From NCBI GenBank assembly GCA_964518635.1, contig CAZFGK010000017.1:12227-76226 (forward strand): a DNA stretch of 64,000 bases, read 5' to 3'. The translations under genes were made by a program, and so were the position numbers. The notes under the pieces are model-generated. The model saw only the letters and a program-made list of their open reading frames with translations, searched no databases and had not been told where the DNA came from. Below, in pieces: positions 35,488 through 44,845 of this stretch (positions within the stretch are counted from its first letter, which is position 1; the number at the start of each line of letters is the position of its first letter). The stretch comes from CAZFGK01 sp964518635 (lineage in GTDB: Bacteria > Zixibacteria > MSB-5A5 > GN15 > FEB-12).

Positions 35488-36308
35488 CTCGGCCACCAGA
35501 ACGGCTTGTGAGAATAGATCGGATACTGATGCTCTCTCGCCCCCCACCTCTTCTTGAATTCAACCAACCCGCTTGCCTCAGGCGGCGACGCACCGAGATT
35601 ACATCGAGTTCCCCCCTGTTTGATGCCGAGCTGAATCCCTTCATTCAGGAGCGCGACCGCTGGTTTCAGAGCGGCTGCTTTGCGATCCATCACGCTCAAC
35701 CAATAGAGGAGAGTAGAATCAATCCGCAGGAATACCTGTGATGCAATCATCTTACCGTCATAAAGTGCGATCAACCAGATGATGTCATCGTGTGCGAGAG
35801 ATGCCTCGGCAAGTGCGAACAGCAATTCCTGGGGATAGAGTTGATACGGCTGCTTTCCCTGAAGAAGAAACAACATTCGAGAGACTTCGATCTCTTCGTG
35901 AGTCGAGACTTTCCGAATGACCAGTCCCTCTCGCTGGGATTTTCGAATTTCGCTTCGTAAATCGGGATCGGGCGGCTCATAGGTAGGTGAGAGATCAACC
36001 AGATGAGTCATGCTTGTCGCACGATTCCATTCAGTTGGTACGACCGCAAGATGGTTCTCAAAATCAACAAGTGTCACTCGCGAATACTTCTTGGCGAGCT
36101 TATCGAATAGCTCGGCTATCGCCGCCTGTTCGCTTGGTAACACTGCAGGAAGCCCGTGCAGGAATAATTGCGCGTGAGAGAATCCAAAATTCTTCTTTAC
36201 AAAAACTGGAACCGACTCACCGGATGAAAGTGTCACCAGTTCGACTTTTGCCGCAAGGGTTTTCCAGATTGGGGTTGATTCTGGCGTGTAGAGAAAAGGA
36301 AGTGACAT
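35484..36308 (-). CDS. FemAB/GNAT-type acyltransferase
   Basis: A 274-residue protein of the GNAT_6/FemAB-like type: KSQREGLVIRKV in the middle, ALYDGKMIASQVFLRI (core strand) and the C-terminal CNLGASPPEASGLVEFKKRWGA, close to the N-x-G-x-S-x-x-G-x-x-x-F-K-x-x-x-G pattern of this family. Such proteins transfer amino acyl or acyl groups to peptidoglycan or polysaccharide precursors. Encoded between the PorZ-like gene and two glycosyltransferases, it may modify a surface glycan; the substrate is unknown. Confidence 0.75.
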   Translation of the reverse strand: MSLPFLYTPESTPIWKTLAAKVELVTLSSGESVPVFVKKNFGFSHAQLFLHGLPAVLPSEQAAIAELFDKLAKKYSRVTLVDFENHLAVVPTEWNRATSMTHLVDLSPTYEPPDPDLRSEIRKSQREGLVIRKVSTHEEIEVSRMLFLLQGKQPYQLYPQELLFALAEASLAHDDIIWLIALYDGKMIASQVFLRIDSTLLYWLSVMDRKAAALKPAVALLNEGIQLGIKQGGTRCNLGASPPEASGLVEFKKRWGAREHQYPIYSHKPFWWPR

Positions 36309-36323
36309 CAGAATCGCGCTTTG

Positions 36324-38564
36324 CTAGCGCCTGATCAGGAGAAATTTACCACGACCGGATGCGTCGGATCCATTATTGATCGTAAAAAGATAGACACCCG
36401 ATGCAACCGGTTCACCGGCACTATTTCGTCCATCCCACTCCAGCGTTGCTGACGCATAGACCAGATCGCCGGTGGCAGTAAAAACAGCGAGCGTTCCGTT
36501 CCCCGAAAAATTGAATCGAAGCCGCGCACCTGATGTTTCGGGATAAAACGGATTCGGCGAGGCCAGCAGTTGCGTGGGATCATCGGTCAGAATCCCCTGC
36601 CCGGATCGCAAGATGCTCATTCCGTTTGGTGTACTGACAAAGAGATCATTGGTCAACGGATCAACTGAAACTGATCGGACCTGATTCGAGAGCAGCGGAG
36701 AATCCGAAGAAGTGAATCTGGTAAATCTCGCATCGGCAATTTCAAGCTTTGCCAGCCCGTTGGTTGCGCCAAGCCAGAGAGTCTCGCGTGAATCGAACTC
36801 AAGATCAGTCAGATCGGGACCAAATCCTGAAGGGAGATTTACATCGGTGCAGCGAGTTTCGATCGATGGTTCGATGCGAGAAAGCCCAAAGTTCGTTCCG
36901 ATCCAGAGTTCACCTTCCGAAGAAAAGCGAACCACTCGGACTGCATTTGAAATCAGATTGCCACTTGTTTCAGTGAGATGCACACAGTTGTCATCTGACT
37001 TGTTGAAGGGATCAGGGCCGATGTAGCAGATGAATACTCCATTCCCTTCCGTTCCAACCGCGAGGTAGTCGCCGAATGCATCGACGGTGATTACAAACTG
37101 ATCGAAGATTCCGTCAGCGAATCCGAGTGAATCCCATGAACTGCGATTCCCCTGCTGACCAACGGGCACAAACGAAACAGGATAGCCATTGTAGGCGCGA
37201 TAGCAGGCGGCGTAGAGAATCCCATTGCTGACCGAGAGATCACGAACCGGAATGAAATTTGGTCCTTCCGAAACACCTCGCAGTGTCGTCCCACTGGTGT
37301 CGTAACGACTAGAGGTTGGAGTCTCAGCAGTTCCATCAATAATGACAATCCCCCCACCTTCGAGTGCGGAGGCAACGAATTGATTGTCGAGAGCGATGAT
37401 ATTGTTCGATGTCCACCCCGGTGGTACAAAGAGTTCAGTCCAGAGTCCTTCATCATTGCGGACGACGCGTGAGTTTCCCTGCAGGGGGAATACTCGTTTG
37501 TTCTGACGAATACCAGCATTCTCGGCAGGCAAGAGAGCGACATCGGCAATATCATTCGATGGCAACCCGATGAATTGATAAACAGAAGTTCCTGATTGAT
37601 CTGTATAGTTGATTATCCCGTTCAGTCCGTTAAACCAGCGACGAGTATTAGTACTGGTCATCGTTCGAATTGGGCGATTGGAAGGAGCAATGCTACCTTG
37701 ACCGGGGAGCGTGATCACCAGATCGGTTTGCGTGCTTATGAAGAGTGAATCATTCGCCCGCACGAGATCAGTAATTGGTTGATTTGAAGTCAGTGGAATC
37801 TGTCTTACGACAGGCGGATCTACAGAACGGTCGAAACTAAACGCTCCATTACCCGTGCTTACATAGATCGAATCCTGGAATGAGACGACGTGACGAATTG
37901 TATCAGTGCCGAATACTGGATAATCGACGACATTCCATCCGGTCCAGCTTGATGGCGCATTCAGTGCGATCAGATCAGTTCGCCGCGCAACGGCAAGTCC
38001 GACATTGGTCGCAAGCCAGATGGAATCGCCGGTGAGGGTGATTCCATTTACTGCCGCGCCGGTATTCAGATCGGCAAATCGGTCATAAAATTCGGCGACT
38101 TCTCCGTTACCAGCAGTCTTATCGATGACAACCAACCCGATGCTCGTTCCAACCCAGAGACGAGTCCCATCATCGGCAAGAGAGAGGGCATCGAAGAGAT
38201 TCCCGTCAAGATCAAGCAGCGGAATCTGCCTGATGCTGCCGTCCGGCGAGCGACGAATCACACGCCCGGCGGCGGCGATCCAGTCTATTCCATTGTTGTC
38301 GCGGGTCATTTCGTACAGATCGACGGTACCAAAGCCATTGAGATTCAAATATGCTTTAGGCGGATCAAGCGGATCGACAATTCGCAAGAGTCCACCGGAG
38401 GTCACCGCGTAGACCGTATCTCCAACGGGCAAAAACTGTCTGACATTCCCGAACGAAGTCTGCGACTCCCAGATATCCTGAGCAGATACCTGGACAGAGT
38501 AACTCGCTAAGAATACTGAAAGAGTAACAAGAGAACGCAGAAGAGACCTCAGGGCTTTGTTCAT
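36324..38564 (-). CDS. PorZ-like secreted double beta-propeller protein
   Basis: A 746-residue protein with signal peptide (about 1-29, ending VSAQ), beginning the mature part IWESQTSFGNVRQFLPVGDTVYAVTSGGL, the conserved start of the PorZ N-terminal domain. Many blade motifs follow (GLLRI, IDWIAAAGRVIRR, LWVGTSIGLVVID, LWIGTNFGLSRIE, LWLGATNGLAKLE), enough for two propellers, and the last 80 residues form a FlgD/T9SS-type beta domain (LEWDGRNSAGEPVASGVYLFTI). P. gingivalis PorZ (776 residues) has the same layout and binds A-LPS in the surface sortase complex. The start chosen overlaps the lnt stop (ATGA). The T9SS role is inferred from architecture. Confidence 0.75.
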   Translation of the reverse strand: MNKALRSLLRSLVTLSVFLASYSVQVSAQDIWESQTSFGNVRQFLPVGDTVYAVTSGGLLRIVDPLDPPKAYLNLNGFGTVDLYEMTRDNNGIDWIAAAGRVIRRSPDGSIRQIPLLDLDGNLFDALSLADDGTRLWVGTSIGLVVIDKTAGNGEVAEFYDRFADLNTGAAVNGITLTGDSIWLATNVGLAVARRTDLIALNAPSSWTGWNVVDYPVFGTDTIRHVVSFQDSIYVSTGNGAFSFDRSVDPPVVRQIPLTSNQPITDLVRANDSLFISTQTDLVITLPGQGSIAPSNRPIRTMTSTNTRRWFNGLNGIINYTDQSGTSVYQFIGLPSNDIADVALLPAENAGIRQNKRVFPLQGNSRVVRNDEGLWTELFVPPGWTSNNIIALDNQFVASALEGGGIVIIDGTAETPTSSRYDTSGTTLRGVSEGPNFIPVRDLSVSNGILYAACYRAYNGYPVSFVPVGQQGNRSSWDSLGFADGIFDQFVITVDAFGDYLAVGTEGNGVFICYIGPDPFNKSDDNCVHLTETSGNLISNAVRVVRFSSEGELWIGTNFGLSRIEPSIETRCTDVNLPSGFGPDLTDLEFDSRETLWLGATNGLAKLEIADARFTRFTSSDSPLLSNQVRSVSVDPLTNDLFVSTPNGMSILRSGQGILTDDPTQLLASPNPFYPETSGARLRFNFSGNGTLAVFTATGDLVYASATLEWDGRNSAGEPVASGVYLFTINNGSDASGRGKFLLIRR

Positions 38565-40183
38565 GCCGCCACATTTCGTCTGAAGACCCGGTTTCGTATC
38601 CATGCCAGAGAGAAGATACCGATACACGCTGCGAGAATCAACGAACAGAGAAATCCGACGTAATCTCCGTGTCGACCGAAAAAGGTCGTTTCCCGCTTCC
38701 TTTCAAACAGCCCGACAATCGCCGCTCTCTCCCCTCGTGGCAATCGAGAGCTGATCTCGCCATACGGGCTGATCATCTCACTATAACCGGTATTTGCGGC
38801 TCGTGCCCCCCATATTCTGTTCTCGACACATCGAGTTAGAAATATTCGTTCATGCATATCGACACCGACAAACGGCTCGAACCAGGTGTCGTTGGTAATG
38901 CCAACGAGGAGCTCGGCTCCGTCATTGACCAGATCGCGCACATATTCAGGAAAAGTCGATTCGAAACAAATGAGTGGCAGATAGGCGAGGGTATCTGAAT
39001 AAAAAAGTCGCCCAGCAATTCCCGGACGAAAATCTGACCACCATTGGACTTCGAATGTCTTGATAAAGGTCAGCACGTTCAAAATCTTTTCGGGGCGCAG
39101 AAAAGGGAGATAATCCTGATACGGTACGGTCTCAGCAAACGGAACCAGTTTCACTTTGTCATACCGCTGATCAATCACACCATCGGGCTTTACATGAAAA
39201 CAGGAGTTATGGTATCGCCGTTCTTCACCAACCGTCGTTGCCGCAAGTGCCCCGACCAGATGATGCGAGCCGGTTCGCATCACGATATCACTCACCCGTT
39301 TCCGACAGGATGGTTCAAGTTCGAGATAGCAAGGGGCGGCGGTTTCGGGCCAGACATAGAGCAACGGCTTCGCTGTCTCAACTGATGTAATCAGCGAATC
39401 ATAGACTCGATAATTTATCTCTTCAGAGTTTTCATCCCACTTCAGATTGAGTGGCATCGCCCCCTGCAAAAGCGCGACTTTCTGGGTCGGTGGTTTTGAC
39501 ATCACCGGAATTACTGCCCATCCGTTCGCGAGAATCAGGATGACGATCCCCATTGCAATTGATCCCGAGGCAATGCGCACTTCCGAAGCATACTTGCTAC
39601 TGAGAACCAGTGCGATCAATACATTGACAGAAATCACTGCAAATGAAAGCAGATGCACCGATCCGAGAGAGACCAGTTGTATCACCCACGAAAAATATGC
39701 CTGCGAATAGCCGAGGTCTGACCAGGGGAATGCGAACTCAGTGAGAGTGCGGCCGTACTCCATCCCCACCCAGAGGAACGGAAGCAGCACGATCCCATAC
39801 CATGCTCGCCAATGATAGATTCGATTGAACATTGAAAGAACCAAGGCATAATAGAGTGCAACAATGAGCACGGTTGCAATCATCCCCGGCGGAGTGACCT
39901 GTCCGATCCAAAACAGGGAAAACAGATTGAACGCAAAGCCGAAGAGATAGCAGGAACCCCATGCTTTTTTCGGATCGAGCCGACTGATAATCAGAATCGG
40001 ACGAGCCAGCGCGAACCAGGCAAGCACTCCAAACCAACCCGGATAAAATGAGAGGGAGAGCAAGAATGCCCAGACAATAAGTTCAAATCTTCGCATTCGA
40101 ATCGCTGGATCAGCGGGGAGTATTCGCTCCCGAAGACCAGCCCAGAATCCCACACGATCTGTTTTCTTCGCTGGAGTGGTCAT
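38561..40183 (-). CDS. lnt: apolipoprotein N-acyltransferase
   Basis: A 540-residue inner-membrane enzyme with about seven N-terminal helices, a periplasmic nitrilase-like domain (about 232-500) and a final helix. The catalytic triad is visible as Glu280 (VWPETAAP), Lys343 (YDKVKLVPFAE) and Cys406 (LICFESTF). It adds the third acyl chain to lipoproteins, which indicates a diderm cell with mature triacylated lipoproteins. It is encoded directly before the PorZ-like gene. Confidence 0.95.
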   Translation of the reverse strand: MTTPAKKTDRVGFWAGLRERILPADPAIRMRRFELIVWAFLLSLSFYPGWFGVLAWFALARPILIISRLDPKKAWGSCYLFGFAFNLFSLFWIGQVTPPGMIATVLIVALYYALVLSMFNRIYHWRAWYGIVLLPFLWVGMEYGRTLTEFAFPWSDLGYSQAYFSWVIQLVSLGSVHLLSFAVISVNVLIALVLSSKYASEVRIASGSIAMGIVILILANGWAVIPVMSKPPTQKVALLQGAMPLNLKWDENSEEINYRVYDSLITSVETAKPLLYVWPETAAPCYLELEPSCRKRVSDIVMRTGSHHLVGALAATTVGEERRYHNSCFHVKPDGVIDQRYDKVKLVPFAETVPYQDYLPFLRPEKILNVLTFIKTFEVQWWSDFRPGIAGRLFYSDTLAYLPLICFESTFPEYVRDLVNDGAELLVGITNDTWFEPFVGVDMHERIFLTRCVENRIWGARAANTGYSEMISPYGEISSRLPRGERAAIVGLFERKRETTFFGRHGDYVGFLCSLILAACIGIFSLAWIRNRVFRRNVAA

Positions 40184-40198
40184 AACGACAGCTCCGGT

Positions 40199-41731
40199 CT
40201 ATTTCGCAATGAGGGATTGCCCGGTCATTTCGGGCGGGATCGGTAGTTTGAGAAGCTGCAGAACGGTCGGAGCTATGTCGGCAAGAATCCCCTGCGATCG
40301 AAGCTCTTTCACACCTGAGACATTCCACGGATCATAAAAGATACAGGGGACGAGATTCGTCGTGTGTGCAGTCCACGGACCGCCGGTATTTGGGTCGATC
40401 ATCATTTCGGCGTTGCCATGATCAGCTGTAATGAGCGCGACCCCTTTTTGTTCACGCACTGCAGCTAGCAATCGTCCCAGTCCCCGATCAACCGCTTCAA
40501 CTGCATACTTCGCAGCCGAAAAGACTCCTGTGTGCCCAACCATGTCGGCATTGGCATAATTGATCAGCACAAACTGGTTTCGTCCGCTTCGTACACGTTC
40601 GACGACAGCATCAGTCAATGGAATGGATGACATCTCCGGTTGAAAATCATAGGTCGCGACTTTCGGCGACTGCGCCATGAAGCGATCCTCACCGGGGAAT
40701 GGCTCCTCTTGTCCTCCATTGAAGAAGAAAGTGACATGCGGATATTTTTCAGTCTCAGCGCAGCGGAGCTGTTTCATTCCAGCTTTGGCGATCACTTCCC
40801 CAAGCAATTGCTTTGGAACATGCGGAGGGAAAGCAACCTGCGCGGCTGTGAAATGATCATCGTAATGGGTCATGGTCACGAGTGATACATGTGGGTGATA
40901 GGAATCGATCTCTTTTTGGCCATGAATATTCAAAAGCAGACGTGAAAGTTGTCGTGTTCGGTCAGCACGGAAATTGAAGAAGATCACCCCATCCCCATCA
41001 ACCAGTCGGGTGTCTACTTCCTGATTGACTACGAACGGCAGAACAAATTCATCGGTGACACCTGCAGCGTAGGAGTGCTTGAGCGCGGCAACTGGATCAT
41101 CATGACGTTCACTGGCGTGATTGACGATACACTTGTAATGCTTCGTCGTTCGCTCCCAGCGTTTGTCCCGATCCATCCCGTAATAGCGCCCACCGACGGT
41201 CGCAATCCTGCCAACGCCGATATCGTGCATCTTCGCAATAATCTGTTCAAGAAAATCCGCCCCTGAGTGCGGCGGAGTATCGCGACCATCAGTGAAGGCA
41301 TGGAGATAGACATGACCCAACCCCTCAAGTTTCGCCAATTCGAGCAGGGCAGAGAGATGTGTAAGGGATGCATGCACCTGTCCATTCGAACAGAGCCCCA
41401 TGAGATGAAGTGCCCTACCTGATTCCCTGAGTGAGCGAATAAGGGAGAGAAATGCCACATTTGAGAAGAAGCTGCCATCAGTGATCGACTGGTCGATTCG
41501 AGTGATATCTTGATAGAGCACCCTCCCTGCTCCAAGATTCAGATGACCGACTTCACTGTTCCCCATCTGACCGGGGGGCAATCCCACCGCTGGGCCGGAG
41601 CCATCAAGTTTGGTATGCAGACATGTTTCCAGAAGACGATCATAGACTGGCTTGAAGGCATGTGCGACGGCATTATCAACGGTTGGTTCACGTAGCCCGA
41701 AGCCGTCCATGACACAGAGAAGAACGAGCAT
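40199..41731 (-). CDS. gpmI: 2,3-bisphosphoglycerate-independent phosphoglycerate mutase
   Basis: A 510-residue alkaline-phosphatase-superfamily enzyme. The metal site and catalytic serine are in LCVMDGFGLRE and QMGNSEVGHLNLGAG (Ser59), with DGRDTPPHSG, VGGRYYGMDRDKRWERT and TADHGNAEMM further on. It interconverts 3- and 2-phosphoglycerate in glycolysis. It abuts purM with a one-base overlap. Confidence 0.97.
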   Translation of the reverse strand: MLVLLCVMDGFGLREPTVDNAVAHAFKPVYDRLLETCLHTKLDGSGPAVGLPPGQMGNSEVGHLNLGAGRVLYQDITRIDQSITDGSFFSNVAFLSLIRSLRESGRALHLMGLCSNGQVHASLTHLSALLELAKLEGLGHVYLHAFTDGRDTPPHSGADFLEQIIAKMHDIGVGRIATVGGRYYGMDRDKRWERTTKHYKCIVNHASERHDDPVAALKHSYAAGVTDEFVLPFVVNQEVDTRLVDGDGVIFFNFRADRTRQLSRLLLNIHGQKEIDSYHPHVSLVTMTHYDDHFTAAQVAFPPHVPKQLLGEVIAKAGMKQLRCAETEKYPHVTFFFNGGQEEPFPGEDRFMAQSPKVATYDFQPEMSSIPLTDAVVERVRSGRNQFVLINYANADMVGHTGVFSAAKYAVEAVDRGLGRLLAAVREQKGVALITADHGNAEMMIDPNTGGPWTAHTTNLVPCIFYDPWNVSGVKELRSQGILADIAPTVLQLLKLPIPPEMTGQSLIAK

Positions 41732-42762
41732 CAGACGAACTCAACACCTTTGCTGCCGTTGATAATCTCACCGATGATCCAGGCGCGATGCATGGGCAGG
41801 ATTGACTCGACGATCTTTTCAGCGGCGGCGGCATTCACGACCAGGATATATCCAATTCCCATATTGAATGCAGCAAACATGTCGTCATGGTCAAGATCTC
41901 CTGCGATTGCCAGATAGCTGAAAATCGGCTCCGCTTGCCAGCTTCCGTGCATGATACGGGCGCGAATTTCGTCAGAGAGTACGCGTACCAGATTTCCGGG
42001 TATCCCTCCGCCGGTTATATGTGCCATCCCGTGAACTGATCCATCCGCAAGGAGCGGCGTCACGGCGCGGGCATAATTGGTATGCACCGCCAGAAGGGCA
42101 TCTCCGATGCTCATATCCAACTGTGCGACCTGATCAGTGACAGAATGCCCCTTAAGCTCAAAAGCGACTTTTCTGGCAAGAGAATAGCCATTGGTGTGAA
42201 GCCCATTCGAGGCGATTCCAATAATCTTGTCCCCCGGGCGAATGGCCGAACCGTCAATGATTTTCGAGCGGTCGACTGCTCCTACAATGAATCCAGCGAC
42301 GTCATAGTCCTTGTCGTGATACATTCCGGGCATTTCGGCAGTCTCTCCACCGACGAGGGCCATACCGCACTTTTCGCAGCCGCGAACCATCCCGCTGACT
42401 ATCTCCGCGATGACATTCGGATCAAGTTTTCCGGAAGCGATGTAGTCGAGGAAAAAAAGCGGCCGCGCACCCATCACGAGGATGTCGTTCACACAGTGAT
42501 TGACGAGGTCTTCACCGATGCCGTCATGACGATTCGCCATGATCGCGACTTTCAGCTTTGTTCCGACGCCGTCCGCTGATGAAACAAGAACTGGCTCAGT
42601 CATCCCGGAAAAATCCGGTCGGAACAAACCGCCGAAGTGACCAATTCCGGTCAGGACTTCCGGTCCATGGGTACGTTTGACCAGTAAGGCGATTTTTTTG
42701 ACTGCGGCATCCCCGGCCTCGATATCGACTCCGCTGCTTTGATACGTGACTTTTTCAGACAT
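41731..42762 (-). CDS. purM: phosphoribosylformylglycinamidine cyclo-ligase
   Basis: A 343-residue AIR synthetase: YQSSGVDIEAGD at the N-terminus, SSADGVGTKLKVA, NHCVNDILVMGARPLFFLDY and LVGGETAEMPGMY. It closes the imidazole ring in purine synthesis. First gene of the purM-gpmI-lnt operon. There is no Shine-Dalgarno sequence, and a promoter with good spacing ends 6 nt upstream of the ATG. Confidence 0.98.
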   Translation of the reverse strand: MSEKVTYQSSGVDIEAGDAAVKKIALLVKRTHGPEVLTGIGHFGGLFRPDFSGMTEPVLVSSADGVGTKLKVAIMANRHDGIGEDLVNHCVNDILVMGARPLFFLDYIASGKLDPNVIAEIVSGMVRGCEKCGMALVGGETAEMPGMYHDKDYDVAGFIVGAVDRSKIIDGSAIRPGDKIIGIASNGLHTNGYSLARKVAFELKGHSVTDQVAQLDMSIGDALLAVHTNYARAVTPLLADGSVHGMAHITGGGIPGNLVRVLSDEIRARIMHGSWQAEPIFSYLAIAGDLDHDDMFAAFNMGIGYILVVNAAAAEKIVESILPMHRAWIIGEIINGSKGVEFV

Positions 42763-42768
42763 GACATA

Positions 42769-42797
42769 AAGATAGAGCCGGAGCCCAGATGGGTCAA
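42769..42797 (-). promoter_or_regulatory. sigma70-like promoter of purM operon, -10 box abutting the start codon
   Basis: On the minus strand TTGACC (42797-42792) and TATCTT (42774-42769) are separated by exactly 17 nt. Six nucleotides (TATGTC) separate the -10 box from the purM ATG, so the expected transcription start coincides with the start codon. Confidence 0.5.
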
Positions 42798-42905
42798 TTG
42801 AATGCTCGTTTTTTGGTTCTCACGTAGACACCATTTCAGGCAAGAGAAGTGGACTTGACCGGCAAACGAAAAGAGTGCACCATAGCAATCAGATCGGCAA
42901 TTTTT

Positions 42906-42979
42906 GCGCCCATAGCTCAACTGGATAGAGCATTTGACTTCGGATCAAAAGGTTGAGGGTTCAAATCCTTCTGGGCGTA
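42906..42979 (+). tRNA. tRNA-Arg (anticodon TCG)
   Basis: A complete 74-nt cloverleaf without encoded CCA: acceptor GCGCCCA/TGGGCGT (G-T at the first pair), D arm GCTC/GAGC, anticodon arm TTTGA-CTTCGGA-TCAAA with TCG at 42940-42942, 5-nt variable loop, and T arm with TTCAAAT loop. It reads CGA and, with wobble, other CGN codons. It precedes the inositol-phosphatase gene by 8 nt. Confidence 0.95.
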
Positions 42980-42987
42980 GAAGAATC

Positions 42988-43791
42988 ATGGAAAGAATCA
43001 CGCCAGAGCCTATGTCAAACCCAATCCCCGTTTCAGAACTTCTCGCCACCGCCCTGGATGCCGTCAAAGCCGCACGGGAGATTATCCTCCATTATTATCA
43101 GGCCGACGTTCGAGTCGAGATGAAACCGGATCAATCTCCGGTCACCATCGCTGACCAAAAGGCGGAAGAGGAGATTATCTCGGTTATCCGTGCGAAATAT
43201 CCGTCACATGCCTTCTTCGGAGAAGAGACCGGCGAAAGTAGTGGTCTCGGAGAGACTAATGAGATGTACACCTGGATTATCGACCCCATCGACGGGACCA
43301 AGAATTTCATTCGTCAGATCCCCCTCTTCGGGACGCAACTGGCGGTGATGCATCGCGGTGAGATTATTGCGGGAGTGTCATCAATGCCCGCTATCGGAGA
43401 GTTGCTCTATGCGTCAAAGGGAGGAGGGGCATTTCTGAATGGAACTCCTGCCAGTGTGAGCAAGATTTCTGAGATTGAAAAGTCCGCGATCAGCTTCTAT
43501 GGCTACGAGAAAGACCCTCGATTCACACAGGTCATGGAATTTTCGAAAAGAGTCGCCTATGCTCGCGGTTTCGGGGATTGCTACAGCTATCATCTGGTTG
43601 CGACGGGTCGTATTGATGCTGCCTTTGAGCCAAGAATTCGAATCTGGGACATTGCCCCCTTCGCGATTGTAATTCCCGAGGCCGGCGGAAAAATCAGTGA
43701 TGATGCTGGTCGAAAGATTGATCTTGAGACTCGCTCGATTGTCGCCTCGAACGGCGCGTTGCATCAGGCGATATTACAAAACGTCGGCTGA
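42988..43791 (+). CDS. inositol monophosphatase family protein
   Basis: A 267-residue phosphatase. Metal-binding motifs are FFGEETGE (Glu), WIIDPIDGTKNFIRQIP (Asp-Pro-Ile-Asp-Gly-Thr) and IRIWDIAPFAIVIPEAGG. The family includes SuhB, histidinol-phosphatase HisN and CysQ-like enzymes; the exact substrate cannot be fixed, although SPVTIADQKAEEEI and length resemble HisN/IMPase. The open frame begins inside the tRNA; the ATG at 42988 (AGAAG upstream) or at 43012 are the plausible starts. Confidence 0.88.
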   Translation: MERITPEPMSNPIPVSELLATALDAVKAAREIILHYYQADVRVEMKPDQSPVTIADQKAEEEIISVIRAKYPSHAFFGEETGESSGLGETNEMYTWIIDPIDGTKNFIRQIPLFGTQLAVMHRGEIIAGVSSMPAIGELLYASKGGGAFLNGTPASVSKISEIEKSAISFYGYEKDPRFTQVMEFSKRVAYARGFGDCYSYHLVATGRIDAAFEPRIRIWDIAPFAIVIPEAGGKISDDAGRKIDLETRSIVASNGALHQAILQNVG

Positions 43792-43793
43792 TA

Positions 43794-44843
43794 TCACGAT
43801 TTCGCTGATTTTCGTAAATCTTCCAGTACTCGCTGAAATCTATCCGGAATCGCCGCCTCCAGTACCATCTCTTTTTTCTTCACCGGATGCATGAAGCTCA
43901 GTTTCGCTGCATGGAGTGCCTGAGCCGGAAGAAGATGCAAGAGCCGCATCGCCTGTGCACGATGAGTTGCAAAAAGCCCCTTCGCACGCTGCTCTCGTCC
44001 GCCGTACTCCGGATCGCCGAAAATCGGATGCTTAATGTGGGCCATATGAACACGAATCTGATGTGTCCGTCCGGTCTGTAAATTCACCCGAAGCAAATCC
44101 GCCCAGGTGAATCGTTCGATCATTTCATAGTGAGTAATCGCTGCTCTCCCATTCGGTACGACCGCCATCTTCTTTCGATCGCGTGGCGAACGCCCAATCG
44201 GGGCTTCAACCGTTCCGTTGACTTCGACCAGATTCCCGATCACGAGTGCCTGATACTCACGATGAATCTCACGCAGTGCCATCTGCTCCTGCAATGTTCG
44301 CAGTACCTGCTCTGTCCGTGCGACAAGGAGAAGCCCACTGGTATTTTTATCGAGTCGATGAACAAGTCCGGGCCTGTTTGCAGCGAGAGCTTGGGTGAAT
44401 GCGTCGGTCGGGCTGCTATCTTCATCTTCTTCGGTTGCGTCATCCGCCGTTGCTGATTGGAGTAAAGGGAGTGCTCCAAAACGATGAAGCAGCGCGTTAA
44501 CCAGCGTACCAGAATGCACCCCTGCCCCCGGATGAGTGACCATTCCGGCTGCTTTGTTTATGACTGCGAGGTAGTCATCTTCATAGACAACATCGAGTGG
44601 AATCGCCTCGGGGGTTATATGCTCAATTGAGGCAGCTTCGGGGATAGTCAGATGAATCTCTTCCCCGCCTCGGAGAGTCTTTTTTGAGGTGGCGACTTTT
44701 CCGCCGAGGAGAACGTGCCCGGCATCGACCAGATGCTCGACCTGTGTACGAGTAAGCCCCAATTCAGAAAGTGACGCCAGATAACGATCGAGCCGAATCG
44801 GTTCAGAGAGCTTCTCCACCCGAAGGTGATGAGTCTGAGGCAT
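43794..44843 (-). CDS. rluD: RluA/RluD-family 23S rRNA pseudouridine synthase
   Basis: A 349-residue enzyme with an N-terminal S4 RNA-binding domain (about 15-75), the NKAAGMVTHPGAG motif and the catalytic Asp165 in HRLDKNTSGLLL, then NLQTGRTHQIRVHM. The family modifies uridines in 23S rRNA helix 69 or tRNA; RluD is the closest match by domain layout. An unusual acidic insertion of about 25 residues (131-155, TADDATEEDEDSSPTD) lies just before the catalytic motif. Last gene of the ftsE-to-rluD operon. Confidence 0.9.
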   Translation of the reverse strand: MPQTHHLRVEKLSEPIRLDRYLASLSELGLTRTQVEHLVDAGHVLLGGKVATSKKTLRGGEEIHLTIPEAASIEHITPEAIPLDVVYEDDYLAVINKAAGMVTHPGAGVHSGTLVNALLHRFGALPLLQSATADDATEEDEDSSPTDAFTQALAANRPGLVHRLDKNTSGLLLVARTEQVLRTLQEQMALREIHREYQALVIGNLVEVNGTVEAPIGRSPRDRKKMAVVPNGRAAITHYEMIERFTWADLLRVNLQTGRTHQIRVHMAHIKHPIFGDPEYGGREQRAKGLFATHRAQAMRLLHLLPAQALHAAKLSFMHPVKKKEMVLEAAIPDRFQRVLEDLRKSAKS

Positions 44844-44845
44844 CT

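Noticed and set aside
42934..42987. N-terminal extension of the inositol-phosphatase frame
   Set aside because: It is the translation of the 3' half of the tRNA-Arg gene; a start after the tRNA is required.
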